The position numbers and the translations under genes were made by a program. Below, piece after piece: positions 21,263 to 31,777 of a DNA stretch of 64,000 nt. Each line of letters begins with the position of its first letter. The first letter of the stretch is position 1. Origin of the DNA: Rhodocyclaceae bacterium (GTDB lineage Bacteria > Pseudomonadota > Gammaproteobacteria > Burkholderiales > Rhodocyclaceae). The stretch is from NCBI GenBank assembly GCA_024709955.1, contig JANJVS010000033.1, positions 1 through 64,000 on the forward strand, in the 5' to 3' direction. The notes below the pieces were generated by a model. It had not been told where the DNA came from and did no database searches. It saw only the letters and a program-made list of their open reading frames with translations.

Positions 21263-22243
21263 ATGAATGCACCCGCCCCCCAGGCCGCCGAGCCGCGGCA
21301 ACGCCTGGAACACTTCCCCGTCTCCTTCTTCGCCACGGTGATGGGCACCGCCGGCCTCGCCATCGCCTGGAAGAAGGCCCACCACGTCCTCGGCCTGCCG
21401 GCCGGAGTCGGCCTCGCGCTGCAATGGTGGGCACTCGGTCTGTTCGCCCTGCTGGCGCTTGCCTACCTCTTCAAGCTGGCGAAACATGGAGAAGCCGTCA
21501 AACATGAGTTCGCCCACCCGATCCGCCTCAACTTCTTTCCCGCCGTCTCGATCTCGCTGCTGCTCCTCGCCGTGGCCTTCACCGAAACACTGCCGGACTT
21601 CGCCTTCGGCATGTGGTCGCTCGGCGCCGCGCTGCACCTCGGCTTCACCCTGACGGTGATGAGCAGTTGGATCCACCATACGCGCTACGAGATCAAGCAC
21701 GCCAATCCGGCCTGGTTCATCCCGGTGGTCGGCAACATCATCGTGCCGGTGGGCGGCGTCGCCTTCGCCCCGGCCGAGATTTCCTGGTTCTTCTTCAGCA
21801 TTGGCCTGGTGTTCTGGCTGGTGCTGCTGACCATCGTCATGTACCGGCTGTTCTTCCATGAACCGCTGCCCGAGCGGCTCACGCCCACCCTATTCATCCT
21901 CATCGCCCCGCCTGCCGTCGGCTTCCTCGCCTGGACCCGGCTCAACCACGGCGAGATCGACGCCTTCGCGCGCATCCTCTACCATGCCGCGCTGTTCCTC
22001 ACCCTGCTGCTCGCCAGCAACGCGATGCGTTTCTTCCGCCTGCGCTTCTTTCTGTCCACCTGGGCCTATTCCTTCCCCCTCGCCGCCATGACCATCGCCA
22101 CCCTGATAATGGCCGAACATGCCGGCGGTCCGTTCACGGCGCTGGGCTGGATTCTGCTGATCGTGCTGACCGGCGTGCTCGCGCTGCTCACCGGGCGCAC
22201 CATCCTTGGGGTCATGCGCGGCGAGATCTGCGTGCCGGAATGA
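21263..22243 (+). CDS. SLAC1/TehA family anion transporter
   Basis: Ten-TM-like ORF; HFPVSFFATVMGTAGLAIAWKKA, FFPAVSISLLLL. Confidence 0.8.
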   Translation: MNAPAPQAAEPRQRLEHFPVSFFATVMGTAGLAIAWKKAHHVLGLPAGVGLALQWWALGLFALLALAYLFKLAKHGEAVKHEFAHPIRLNFFPAVSISLLLLAVAFTETLPDFAFGMWSLGAALHLGFTLTVMSSWIHHTRYEIKHANPAWFIPVVGNIIVPVGGVAFAPAEISWFFFSIGLVFWLVLLTIVMYRLFFHEPLPERLTPTLFILIAPPAVGFLAWTRLNHGEIDAFARILYHAALFLTLLLASNAMRFFRLRFFLSTWAYSFPLAAMTIATLIMAEHAGGPFTALGWILLIVLTGVLALLTGRTILGVMRGEICVPE

Positions 22244-22392
22244 TCTGATCGGGATCTGAAGCGGCGTCCGCGCGCCGACGGCAGCACGCATGCGGCATTC
22301 GCGCCGGCGCTCTTCTTCGTCGCGACCGAGGCGACGTCGCGATATCATCGGGCGATGATTTCACCAAACGATCGTCCGCAAGAAGAAATCCG

Positions 22393-23718
22393 ATGAACCT
22401 GGCATTGCTCGCCGAACTGGAACCCTGGACCCAGGCATCGCTCGGCCTGGCCGTGCTGGGCGGCATCGCATTCAGCACGCGCTGGCTGGCCCGCTGGCTG
22501 ATGGAGCGGGGATGCGGCCCCTTGCGCGGCACATTGCAGGGGCGCTGGGCGCAGGTCCTGCTGAGTCCCCGCGTGCTGCAGCGCCTGGCGCAGATGACTC
22601 CCTCGCTGGTGGTGCAGATCGGCATTCACGCCGTGCCGCATCTGCCCGCCGCCGCCGGCACGGTGATTCGCAATGTCGCCGTCGCCCTCACCGTGCTGCA
22701 TGGCATCCGCGCCCTGATTGCCATGCTCGATGCGCTGCACATCTCGTACCAGGGCACCGAGGATGCCGAAGGCAGCCAGCTGCGCTCGATCAAGAGCTAC
22801 GTGCAACTGGGCAAGTTGCTGGCGAGCTTCTTCGGCGCCATCATCATCGTCGCGGCACTGGTCGATCGATCGCCGCTGATCCTGCTGTCCGGCCTCGGCG
22901 CGATGTCGGCGGTACTCATGCTGGTGTTCAAGGACACCATTCTCTCCTTCACCGCCGGCGTGCAGCTGGCCACGAACGACATGCTGCGCGTCGGCGACTG
23001 GATCGAGATGCCGCAGGTCGGCGCCGATGGCGATGTGATCGACATCGCCCTGCATACCGTCAAGGTGCAGAACTGGGACAAGACCATCACCACCATCCCG
23101 ACCTGGCGCCTGATGTCGGAAAGCTATCGCAACTGGCGCGGCATGTCGCTCGCCGGCGGGCGGCGCATCAAGCGCGCCCTGCGCCTGGACGCTTCCTCGA
23201 TCCGTTTTCTCGACGCGCCGGAACTGGCGCGGCTGGCGCACATCGAACTGCTGCGCCCCTACCTGCAGGCCAAGCTGCAGGACGTGTCGCAGACCAATGC
23301 CGCCCTGCGCGCCCAACTCGGCCCAGCGGCCAATCTGCCGGCCAATCAGCGGCGGCTGACCAACATCGGCACCTTTCGCGCCTATATCGACGCCTACCTG
23401 CGTGCCCATCCGCGGATTCGCCAGGACATGACGCTGATGGTGCGCGCCCTCGAACCCACCTCCGAAGGCGCGCCGCTGGAAATCTATTGCTTCACCGCCA
23501 CCACCGCCTGGGTGAGCTACGAAGAAATTCAGGCCGACATCTTCGACCATCTGCTGGCGATCCTGCCTGAATTTAGCCTGCGTCTCTACCAGAAGCCGAC
23601 GGGCAACGACATCCGGCTCGGCCTGCGCGGCGACGCCGCCGCGCCGGTCCCGCACGAATTCCCTCCGGTCGCGCCGGCCGTTGCCGGCGGACCGTCGCCG
23701 CCGCGCGCTAGCGATTGA
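22393..23718 (+). CDS. MscS-family mechanosensitive channel
   Basis: DTILSFTAGVQLATNDMLRVGDWIEMP motif. Confidence 0.85.
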   Translation: MNLALLAELEPWTQASLGLAVLGGIAFSTRWLARWLMERGCGPLRGTLQGRWAQVLLSPRVLQRLAQMTPSLVVQIGIHAVPHLPAAAGTVIRNVAVALTVLHGIRALIAMLDALHISYQGTEDAEGSQLRSIKSYVQLGKLLASFFGAIIIVAALVDRSPLILLSGLGAMSAVLMLVFKDTILSFTAGVQLATNDMLRVGDWIEMPQVGADGDVIDIALHTVKVQNWDKTITTIPTWRLMSESYRNWRGMSLAGGRRIKRALRLDASSIRFLDAPELARLAHIELLRPYLQAKLQDVSQTNAALRAQLGPAANLPANQRRLTNIGTFRAYIDAYLRAHPRIRQDMTLMVRALEPTSEGAPLEIYCFTATTAWVSYEEIQADIFDHLLAILPEFSLRLYQKPTGNDIRLGLRGDAAAPVPHEFPPVAPAVAGGPSPPRASD

Positions 23719-24976
23719 GCACGCGCACTTCGCGCTGCGGGAAGGGGATCTCGATTTTCTCCGCCTGGAACGCCCGCCAGATCGCCAGATGGATCTCCGA
23801 CCTGATCTGGCCGGTGCCGGCCTCGGGATCGGCGATCCAGAACCGCAGCTCCAGATCGATGCCGGAATCGGCGAATGCCGTCACGTTGGCCCGCGGCGGC
23901 GGATCGCGCAACACTCGCGGCTGGGTCAGCGCCGCCTCGATCAGCAGCGCCTGCACCCGCTCCAGATCGGAGCCGTAGGCAACCTGGACGCGAATCGGAA
24001 TCCGCACCTTGCTGTCGGTGTGGGTTTCGTTGGCGATCACCGACCCCACCAGCATCTCGTTCGGCACGATCATCTCCAGGCCGCTGCGCGCCAGCAGCAC
24101 CGTGTAGCGCGTGGTGATGCGCGTCACCTCGCCGCGCTCGTTGCCGACGGCGATGACGTCGCCGATGCGGATCGAGCGGTCGAGCAGGATGATGAAGCCG
24201 GAAACGTAGTTGGCGGCGATTTTCTGCAGGCCGAAGCCGAGACCGACACCGAACGCGCCACCGAACACCGAGAGCATGGTCAGGTCGATACCGACCAGCG
24301 GCAGGCCGATCAGCACGGCCAGCACCAGCAGCAGCGCGCGCGCCAGCCGGGCAAACACCGCGCGCAGGTTGCTGTCGAGCGTCGCGGCGGCGCTCAGCTT
24401 GGCTTCGACGAGACCACCCAGCCAGATCGCCAGCAACAGCCCGCCGAGCACAGTGCCAACCCCCTGCAACAGGCGCCACAACGAGAGCTGCTGCGCGCCG
24501 AGGCCGAAACGGATGCCGTCCAGCAAGGCGATCAGCCCCGGCAGGAGGCCGCTGAGATGCAGCGCGACGACGCACCAGGCAAAGGCGGCGAAGATTTTTT
24601 CGAAGCTGGACAGCCACTGCGCCGTCGGCACGCCCAGGCGCAGGGCGAAGAACACCATGCGGATCACCGCCAGCGAAGTCAGCAGCGGGATCGCCAACGA
24701 CAGCAAATTGACGCTGTGCCAATGCGCGAGCAGCGGACGCGCCAGCAGCACCAGCACCAGGGCGGCCAACGGGAATGTCAGCCGTTGCAGGCTGCGCTGG
24801 CCAAGCTGACGGACACGGCTTTCCGGCGTGCCGCTGAGTAGCCGATATGCGCGCACGCGGGCGTCGGCCAGCCAGGCCAGCCCCAGACACAGCAGCAGCA
24901 CCGCCGCCTGCCAGAGCACCTGCGGCTGTTGCAGGTCGCCCCAAAGATCGAGCAACAAGCTGCCGGGCGCTGTCAT
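23708..24976 (-). CDS. MscS-family mechanosensitive channel
   Basis: GGAFGVGLGFGLQKIAANYVSGFIILLDRSIRIGD motif. Confidence 0.9.
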   Translation of the reverse strand: MTAPGSLLLDLWGDLQQPQVLWQAAVLLLCLGLAWLADARVRAYRLLSGTPESRVRQLGQRSLQRLTFPLAALVLVLLARPLLAHWHSVNLLSLAIPLLTSLAVIRMVFFALRLGVPTAQWLSSFEKIFAAFAWCVVALHLSGLLPGLIALLDGIRFGLGAQQLSLWRLLQGVGTVLGGLLLAIWLGGLVEAKLSAAATLDSNLRAVFARLARALLLVLAVLIGLPLVGIDLTMLSVFGGAFGVGLGFGLQKIAANYVSGFIILLDRSIRIGDVIAVGNERGEVTRITTRYTVLLARSGLEMIVPNEMLVGSVIANETHTDSKVRIPIRVQVAYGSDLERVQALLIEAALTQPRVLRDPPPRANVTAFADSGIDLELRFWIADPEAGTGQIRSEIHLAIWRAFQAEKIEIPFPQREVRVLNR

Positions 24977-25524
24977 GGCAGGAGCGCCGCGTCGAACGGC
25001 AGCGCATCGTCGCGATGGCGCCGCCAGTTGTCCAGGTAGGCGCGCGCCAGCGGGCGGTTGCCGCGCAGGATCAGCAGGTTTTCCGCGTTGCGCGCCTGCG
25101 CCGAATAAGTGAAGTTGTAGCTGCCGGTGATCACCACGGGCCTGTCCCTTTCCGCGTCGATGAGCAGGATTTTATTGTGCGCGGCGGCATAGCGGGTTTC
25201 CAGGCGCACCTCGATGCCGGCGGCCCGCAGCTGCGGTACCAGGGACTTCTCGCCCTTCGCCACCAGCTCGCGGTCGGCCAGCAGCGCCACGCGCACGCCG
25301 CGTTCGTGCGCCTCCGTCAGCGCGCGCGCGATATTGCGGCTGGTGACGAGATAGGCTTGGGCGTGGATGGTCTGCTTCGCCGCGCCGATCTCGCGCAGCA
25401 ACGCGCCCTCGGCGTCGTCCCAGGGAGTAAACAACACCTCGACCGTGCCGGTCGCCGGCAGTTCCGTCGCCGGCGCCGCGGGCGCCAGCAGCGCCAGCGC
25501 GGCGGCCAGCAGGAAACGCATCAT
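24973..25524 (-). CDS. Phospholipase D-family endonuclease-like protein
   Basis: Signal peptide, single HxK motif AAHNKILLIDAE, TGSYNFTYSAQARNAENLL. Confidence 0.85.
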   Translation of the reverse strand: MMRFLLAAALALLAPAAPATELPATGTVEVLFTPWDDAEGALLREIGAAKQTIHAQAYLVTSRNIARALTEAHERGVRVALLADRELVAKGEKSLVPQLRAAGIEVRLETRYAAAHNKILLIDAERDRPVVITGSYNFTYSAQARNAENLLILRGNRPLARAYLDNWRRHRDDALPFDAALLP

Positions 25525-26783
25525 TTGCCGAGTTCCAGCACCGCCGCGTAGAAGCCGTCGGTGCCGTGCGTATGCGGCGCCAGCTGCAGGTCTGGGCCGG
25601 CCAGCGCGATGGCGATGCCCTGGGCGGCGAGCACCTCGCCCGCCGGCCGGCGCGCGAACCCGGGATGGGCGGCGAGGAAGGCATCGACGATCCGCGCGTT
25701 CTCCTCGGGCAGCAGGCTGCACGTGGCATAGACCAGACGGCCGCCCGGTTTCAGCAACTTGGCGGCGGCGGCGAGGATGGACGCCTGCTTGACCACCAGT
25801 TCCGCCACGCTTTCCGGGCTCTGGCGCCACTTGAGGTCGGGATTGCGCCGTAGCGTGCCGAGGCCCGAGCAGGGTGCGTCCACCAGCACGCGGTCGCACT
25901 TGCCGGCCAGGCGCTTGACGCGCTGGTCATTCTCGTGGGCGATGGCGACCGGATGCACGTTGGACAGGCCCGAACGCGCGAGGCGCGGCTTGAGCTTCGC
26001 CAGCCGCTTTTCGGACACGTCGAAGGCGTAGAGCCGCCCGGTGGAGCGCATCAGCGCGCCGAGCAGCAGGGTCTTGCCGCCGGCGCCGGCGCAGAAGTCC
26101 ACGACCATCTCGCCGCGCTTCGGCGCCAGCAGGTGACCGAGCAGCTGGCTGCCCTCGTCCTGCACCTCGATGGCGCCGGAAAGGAACAGCGGCGTGCGCG
26201 ACAGCGCGGGCTTGCCGGCGAGGCGGATGCCCTCCGGCGCATAGGGACAGGCGCCGCCGGGAATACCCTCGCGCTCCAGCTGGGCGAGCACCTCGGCGCG
26301 GTTGGCCTTGAGCGCGTTCACGCGCAGGTCGAGGGGCGCCGGCTGGTTGAGCGCGCGCGCCAGGGCGAGCAGTTCGTCCTCGGGCATCAGCGCGGCGAGA
26401 CGCGTCGCGAGCCAGTCGGGCAGGTCGGTTTTTTCGGCGAGCGGCAGCTCGGGTTCGGACGTTGCCTTGAGCCGGGCGAGCCACTCGGCGTCGCGTGGCG
26501 AGATCGCCTCTTCCAGCGCGCGCTGGCTGACGCCGCAATGGCGGATCAGCGCGGCGAGCACCAGCTGCTTCGGGTTGGCGTCGGGACCGATCCAGGCGCC
26601 CAGCGTGCGGCGGCGGCGCAGCACGGCATAGGCCGCCTCGGCGATGAAGGCGCGTTCGCGCGGTCCGGCGTGGTGATCGCGGAAGAAGGCCGAGAGCGCC
26701 GCGTCGGCGGGCTGGCGCAGGGCCAGCAGGTCCACGGTGGCCTTGATGGTCTGTTCGATGAGGCTGCGGGTAATGCGGTTCAT
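25521..26783 (-). CDS. rsmB: 16S rRNA (cytosine967-C5)-methyltransferase family (RsmB-like)
   Basis: NusB-like N-terminus, DAPCSGLGTLRRNPDLKWR, YATCSLLPEEN. Confidence 0.85.
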   Translation of the reverse strand: MNRITRSLIEQTIKATVDLLALRQPADAALSAFFRDHHAGPRERAFIAEAAYAVLRRRRTLGAWIGPDANPKQLVLAALIRHCGVSQRALEEAISPRDAEWLARLKATSEPELPLAEKTDLPDWLATRLAALMPEDELLALARALNQPAPLDLRVNALKANRAEVLAQLEREGIPGGACPYAPEGIRLAGKPALSRTPLFLSGAIEVQDEGSQLLGHLLAPKRGEMVVDFCAGAGGKTLLLGALMRSTGRLYAFDVSEKRLAKLKPRLARSGLSNVHPVAIAHENDQRVKRLAGKCDRVLVDAPCSGLGTLRRNPDLKWRQSPESVAELVVKQASILAAAAKLLKPGGRLVYATCSLLPEENARIVDAFLAAHPGFARRPAGEVLAAQGIAIALAGPDLQLAPHTHGTDGFYAAVLELGK

Positions 26784-26793
26784 GCTTCGCTTT

Positions 26794-27927
26794 CTATTCG
26801 TCGCCGGCCAATTCGATCGCGGTGACGGTCTGGTCATAAACATCGCCCTTGCGATCGCGGTGGCGGATCTTCAGGGGCAGGCGGGTGACGGTGTCGAGCC
26901 AGACCTCGGTGGATGCGCCGGCATCGGCGTTTTCGCCGTCGCGGGTGTCCGGCAGCCGCAGGTGGCGCACGCTGCGCGGACCGAAGGGCGTCTCCAGGGT
27001 CAGGGTTTCCAGCGCGATGATCGCATAGCTTTCCACCTTGCGCCCCGTCGCCACCGTCAGCGCGGCCTCGGACGCCTCGGGCGGCAGGGCGCCGAGCTGG
27101 TAGAAGATGGAAAGCAGGTCCTGCGCCCCTTCCGCCAGCGCGGCGCTGCCGCCGTTGCCGAGGAAGATGCGGCGCTGGCCGACGTCGAAGCGCACGCTGT
27201 CCTTGAGCTTGCCGTCGCGCCGGGCGTTGAATTCCACCGGGCGCAGCCCGCCCGCGTCGAAGCTGCCGCGGCTTTCCTGGCGCACCGTGGCGGGGCGGAA
27301 CAGGGCGGCGAGGCCGATGGTTTCGGTGAGCGCCCGCAGTTCGTAGTTCCTGCCGTCGTGGCTCCAGCGGTGCTCGCTCTGGCCGACGAGCAGCCCGCCC
27401 TCCCCGCGCGTGATCTCGAAGCGGATCAGGCCGCGCTTCGGCCAGGTGTCGGCAAACGTCGGCGTGACCGCGGGAAATCCCTGTGGGGCTGGCGGGGCGG
27501 CGAGCGTATCCGTGCCCTCCCCGGCTTCCGGCGCAGGCGCGGCAGCGCCGCCGGAACCAAAAGTCGGCGCTGATGGGACGGTGACAGGAGGCGCCTCCTC
27601 GGGCACCGGCGCCGCCTCCGGCGTTGCCTGCTCGACCGGGGGCGGCGGCAAGGGTCGTTCCGGTTCGCGCGGTGCCACCGAGCGCGACGCCTCGGGCAAC
27701 GCCGGCACGGCCGGCTTCGGCTTGAGCGGCCGCGACTGGGCCAGGGGCGGGGCCGGCGGCGCTGGCGGCGCGGCCAGCGTCGCCGCCAGGGGCGGGGCCC
27801 GGCGCTCGTCCTCCGGCCAGGGCAGGCGCCAGCCAGGTGCGCTCAGCGCGAGCAGATGCAGCAGCAGCGATGCCGCCAGCGCCAGCAGGAAAGGCCGGCG
27901 CACGGGCTCGCGCCAACCGACATTCAT
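26794..27927 (-). CDS. DUF3108 domain protein with Pro-rich linker
   Basis: TonB-like Pro-rich N-terminus, conserved C-terminal domain (FEITRGEGGLLVGQSEHRW). Confidence 0.7.
   Translation of the reverse strand: MNVGWREPVRRPFLLALAASLLLHLLALSAPGWRLPWPEDERRAPPLAATLAAPPAPPAPPLAQSRPLKPKPAVPALPEASRSVAPREPERPLPPPPVEQATPEAAPVPEEAPPVTVPSAPTFGSGGAAAPAPEAGEGTDTLAAPPAPQGFPAVTPTFADTWPKRGLIRFEITRGEGGLLVGQSEHRWSHDGRNYELRALTETIGLAALFRPATVRQESRGSFDAGGLRPVEFNARRDGKLKDSVRFDVGQRRIFLGNGGSAALAEGAQDLLSIFYQLGALPPEASEAALTVATGRKVESYAIIALETLTLETPFGPRSVRHLRLPDTRDGENADAGASTEVWLDTVTRLPLKIRHRDRKGDVYDQTVTAIELAGDE
27559..27583 (+). repeat. Dispersed repeat unit inside CDS, encodes TVPSAPTF on minus strand
   Basis: aaaagtcggcgctgatgggacggtg; in frame with 26794-27927. 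Confidence 0.85.
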
Positions 27928-28562
27928 CCGCCCGCCGGCACGCGCAGGGCGCTTTCGGGCGGGGTGGCGTCGTCGGACCAGACCACGCGGTCCGCCTCCA
28001 GCCGACAGCGGCCTGCGAGGATGCCGCGTGCGGCCTGGGGATAGACGAGGTGCTCCTGCCTGAGCACGCGCGCCGCGAGTCCATCGGCGTCGTCGCCGGG
28101 CAGCACGGGCACGGCGGCCTGGACGATGATCGGCCCGCAATCGAGGCTGGGGGTGACGAAATGCACCGTGCAGCCATGCACGCGCACGCCGGTCTGCAGC
28201 GCGGCCTCGTGGGTGTGCAGGCCGGGGAAGGAGGGCAGCAGCGAGGGATGGATGTTCACCAGCCGCCCCTCGAAGCGGCGCACGAAGGGCTCGGTGAGCA
28301 CGCGCATGAAGCCGGCGAGCAGCACCAGCTCGGCGCCGCGCGCCTCGATCTCGGCGGCCAGCGCGGCGTCGAAGGCGTCGCGGGAGGGAAAGGCCTTGTG
28401 GTCGATGACGGCGGTCGGCACGCCGCGTTCGGCGGCCCAGGCGAGGCCGGCGGCGTCGGGCCGGTTGCTGATGACGCCGACGCAGGCGCCGGGCAGGCGC
28501 GCGTCGATAAGCGCCTGCATGTTGCTGCCGCGGCCGGAAATCAGGATGACGTAGTTCTTCAT
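27924..28562 (-). CDS. purN: Phosphoribosylglycinamide formyltransferase
   Basis: VILISGRGSNMQALIDA, HPSLLPSFPGLHTHEAAL, GCTVHFV. Confidence 0.95.
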   Translation of the reverse strand: MKNYVILISGRGSNMQALIDARLPGACVGVISNRPDAAGLAWAAERGVPTAVIDHKAFPSRDAFDAALAAEIEARGAELVLLAGFMRVLTEPFVRRFEGRLVNIHPSLLPSFPGLHTHEAALQTGVRVHGCTVHFVTPSLDCGPIIVQAAVPVLPGDDADGLAARVLRQEHLVYPQAARGILAGRCRLEADRVVWSDDATPPESALRVPAGG

Positions 28563-29257
28563 TTGATCGGTAGGAAGATGGCGGTGGCGAGGTTCTGCAC
28601 CACCTTGACGACGGTGCGCTGGTGCTTGTCGGCGGCGATGCGCGAGAGCAGGTCGAGATTGCCGATCAGGCGGCCGAACTCGCGCTCGAAGCTCAGGTTC
28701 TGCAGCGGCGCCATCTCGTTGGAAAACAGCAGCGGCGCGCCGGCGGGAATGTCGTCCTCGGCCTGGCCGCGGCGCGCGTTGGCGAGCTTCCAGGCGGCGA
28801 TCTCGGCGTTGCGGGCCGCATTGTAGAGCTTCTGGGCGTCGAGTTCGTCGAGGGCGTAGAACTCGGGCTTGCCGTCGAAGGCGTCGTGCAGCATGTTCGC
28901 CAGCCCGCCGACGAAGGCGGCGACGCGGTCGTGGGGATAATCCTCGCGCAGCCCGGCGAGCAGGATCGCCGCGCCGCGCCGGCCGTCGCGCGCCACCGGC
29001 TCGGGGGAGAGGCCGGCCCGGGCGACGGCGCCTAGGTGGGTCAGCGCGGCGTCAAGGCTGGCGTGGCCGCCTTTCCTCCATTCGCGCGGATTGCGCTTGT
29101 AGAGTTTCTCGGCCAGGCGCATCAGGCTGGCGTCCGCCTCGCGCCGGTGCAGGTCGGCGATGCGGTCGATGTCGGTCTTGACGAATTGCGCCGGGCTCGA
29201 CACGCAGGCCGCCAGCAAGGGGGCGGCCAGCATGAGGAGCCAGGCGCGCCGCTTCAC
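28559..29257 (-). CDS. Lipoprotein, conserved hypothetical (GTG start)
   Basis: Lipobox LLAAC; reads through to TGA at 28559. Confidence 0.65.
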   Translation of the reverse strand: MKRRAWLLMLAAPLLAACVSSPAQFVKTDIDRIADLHRREADASLMRLAEKLYKRNPREWRKGGHASLDAALTHLGAVARAGLSPEPVARDGRRGAAILLAGLREDYPHDRVAAFVGGLANMLHDAFDGKPEFYALDELDAQKLYNAARNAEIAAWKLANARRGQAEDDIPAGAPLLFSNEMAPLQNLSFEREFGRLIGNLDLLSRIAADKHQRTVVKVVQNLATAIFLPIK

Positions 29258-29916
29258 GCACGCGCCCCGCGGCGGCGCTGCCGCAGCCAGCCCACCGCCA
29301 TCGGCAACACCGAGAGGACGACGATGCCGACGATGACCAGGGAGAGATTGTTCTTCACCGCCGGCAGGTTGCCGAACCAATAGCCGGCCAGGGTCAACGA
29401 GAAGACCCAGAGCACCGCGCCGAGCAGGTCGAAGGCGAAGTAGCGCGGGTAGTGCATGCGCGCGACGCCGGCGACGAAAGGGGCGAAGGTGCGCACCAGC
29501 GGCACGAAGCGCGCCATGGTCATGGTCAGCGGACCGTAGCGCTCGTAGAAGGCGTGGGTCTTGTCGTAGGCGGCGCGGTTGAAGAAGCGCGAGCCCTCGC
29601 CCCAGCGCAGCACATGGCCGCCGACCCAGCGGCCGATCCAGTAATTGACGTTGTCGCCGAGCACCGCCGCGCTCATCAGCACGGCGATCAGCACCTGGAT
29701 GTCCATGCCACCGGTGGCCGCCAGCGCGCCGGCGACGAACAGCAGCGAATCGCCGGGCAGGAAGGGCGTCACCACCAGGCCGGTCTCGCAGAAGACGATG
29801 GCGAAGAGGATCGCGTAGATCCAGACGCCGTATTCCGCGACCAGCAGGGCGAGATGACGGTCCAGGTGCAGGACGATGTCGATGAACTGCGCGACGAATT
29901 GAGGCAGGAATTCCAT
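29254..29916 (-). CDS. DedA family membrane protein
   Basis: FCETGLVVTPFLPGDSLLF, GDNVNYWIGR, RFVPLVRTFAPFVAG. Confidence 0.93.
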   Translation of the reverse strand: MEFLPQFVAQFIDIVLHLDRHLALLVAEYGVWIYAILFAIVFCETGLVVTPFLPGDSLLFVAGALAATGGMDIQVLIAVLMSAAVLGDNVNYWIGRWVGGHVLRWGEGSRFFNRAAYDKTHAFYERYGPLTMTMARFVPLVRTFAPFVAGVARMHYPRYFAFDLLGAVLWVFSLTLAGYWFGNLPAVKNNLSLVIVGIVVLSVLPMAVGWLRQRRRGARA

Positions 29917-30004
29917 GGCGGCGCAGTTTACCCCAGCCCCCAAGAGCCCCTAGACGGCGAACAGCGGGGGGTTCCCGGACGTCGCCACCTATAATGCGCG
30001 ACCC

Positions 30005-31777
30005 ATGCCGCGCATCCATCCCCTTCCCGACCTCCTCATCAGCCAGATCGCCGCCGGCGAGGTGGTCGAGCGTCCCGCCTCGGTGCTCAAGGAGCTGGTC
30101 GAGAACAGCCTCGACGCCGGCGCGACCAGGATCGACGCGCAGATCGAGGAAGGCGGCGTCAAGCTGATCCGCGTCGCCGACGACGGCGGCGGCATCCCGC
30201 GCGAGGACCTGCCGCTCGCCTTCGCGCGCCACGCCACGAGCAAGATCGCCACACTTGACGATCTCGAACGCGTCGCCAGCTACGGCTTCCGCGGCGAGGC
30301 GCTGGCCTCGATCGCCGCCGTGGCGCGGGTATCGATCACCAGCCGCACCGCCGACGCCGGCCACGCCTGGAAGCTCGACGCCGGCGCGCCGGACTGCGCG
30401 CCCGCCGCCCTTGCCGCCGGCACGGTGATCGTCGTCGCGGATCTCTACTTCAACACGCCGGCGCGGCGCAAGTTCCTCAAGAGCGCCGCCACCGAATTCG
30501 CCCACTGCGACGACGTGCTGGTGCGCATGGCCCAGGCGCGCCCCGACGTCGCCTTCAGCCTGAGCCACAACGGCCAGGTCAAGCGCCGCCTGCCCGCCAC
30601 CGACTTCCGCGGCCGCGCGCGCGACCTGATGGGCGAGCCCTTCCTCGCCCACGCCCGCGCCGTGGATACGGAGGCCGGCCCGCTGCGGCTTTCCGGCTTC
30701 GCCGCCCTGCCCGCCTACGCCAAGCCCTCGCGCGCCGAGCAGTACTTCTTCGTCAATGGCCGCTTCGTGCGTGACAAGCTGCTGATCCACGCGGCGCGCG
30801 AGGCCTACGCCGACATCCTGCACGGCGCCCACCATCCGGCCTACGTGCTGTTCCTCGAACTCGACCCCGCCGCCGTGGACGTCAACGTCCATCCGGCCAA
30901 GACCGAGGTGCGCTTCCGCGACGCGCGCGGCGTGCATCAGTTCGTCTTCCACGCCCTGCAGCGCGCGCTGGCCGAGCCGCTCGCCGCCGCGCGGACGGAG
31001 GTAATGCCAGCCACCGTCCCATCGCCCGCGATCACGCCGACTCTTCAAGTACCGAGCCAGTCCGCCCTGTCGCTGCGCGAGCCCGATGCCCGCGCCTATC
31101 TCGACTTCGCGCGCCAGGCGTTCGCGGATGCGGCCAGCACCCCGCCCACCGCCGCCACCGTCCCGCCAGCGCCGACTTTTCAGGCCGAAGCCCAGGACAG
31201 CCCGCTCGGCTTCGCCCTCGGCCAGCTGCAGGGCATCTACATCCTCGCGCAGAACGCCCAGGGTCTCGTGCTCGTGGACATGCACGCCGCCCACGAGCGC
31301 GTGCTCTACGAAAAGCTCAAGGCCGCCGCCGACGCCGCGCCGACGACGCAGGCGCTGCTCGTGCCCGTGCTGTTCGCCGCCAGCGCCCGCGAGCTCGCCT
31401 GCGCCGAGGAGCAGGCCGAGGCCCTCGCCACCCTCGGCTTCGCGATCGCCCCGGCCGGCCCGCAACAGCTCGCCGTGCGCGGCGTGCCGGCGTTGCTGGC
31501 GGGGGGCAACGTCGAGAACCTCGCCCGCGCCCTGCTCGCCGAACTGGCCGAGCAGCCCGCCAGCCGCGTGCTGGCGACGCGCCGCAACGAACTGCTCGCC
31601 ACCATGGCCTGCCACGGCGCCGTGCGCGCGCGCCGCAGCCTGACGCTGCCCGAGATGAACGCCCTGCTGCGCCAGATGGAAGCCACCGAACGCGCCGACC
31701 AGTGCAACCACGGCCGGCCGACCTGGGTGCAGCTTTCCCTGGCCGACCTCGACAAGCTGTTCATGCGGGGAAAATGA
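30005..31777 (+). CDS. mutL: DNA mismatch repair protein MutL
   Basis: [40 protein letters not shown]. Confidence 0.97.
   Translation: MPRIHPLPDLLISQIAAGEVVERPASVLKELVENSLDAGATRIDAQIEEGGVKLIRVADDGGGIPREDLPLAFARHATSKIATLDDLERVASYGFRGEALASIAAVARVSITSRTADAGHAWKLDAGAPDCAPAALAAGTVIVVADLYFNTPARRKFLKSAATEFAHCDDVLVRMAQARPDVAFSLSHNGQVKRRLPATDFRGRARDLMGEPFLAHARAVDTEAGPLRLSGFAALPAYAKPSRAEQYFFVNGRFVRDKLLIHAAREAYADILHGAHHPAYVLFLELDPAAVDVNVHPAKTEVRFRDARGVHQFVFHALQRALAEPLAAARTEVMPATVPSPAITPTLQVPSQSALSLREPDARAYLDFARQAFADAASTPPTAATVPPAPTFQAEAQDSPLGFALGQLQGIYILAQNAQGLVLVDMHAAHERVLYEKLKAAADAAPTTQALLVPVLFAASARELACAEEQAEALATLGFAIAPAGPQQLAVRGVPALLAGGNVENLARALLAELAEQPASRVLATRRNELLATMACHGAVRARRSLTLPEMNALLRQMEATERADQCNHGRPTWVQLSLADLDKLFMRGK
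31156..31180 (+). repeat. Dispersed repeat unit inside mutL linker, encodes TVPPAPTF
   Basis: caccgtcccgccagcgccgactttt, in frame. Confidence 0.9.

Noticed and set aside
31014-31050. Possible degenerate repeat in mutL ([11 protein letters not shown])
   Set aside because: Matches are split by an insertion-like stretch; too weak to call without relatives.
28559-31711. 1050-aa minus-strand ORF across mutL
   Set aside because: Only its C-terminal portion (28559-29257, lipoprotein) looks real; the rest is antisense to DedA and MutL.
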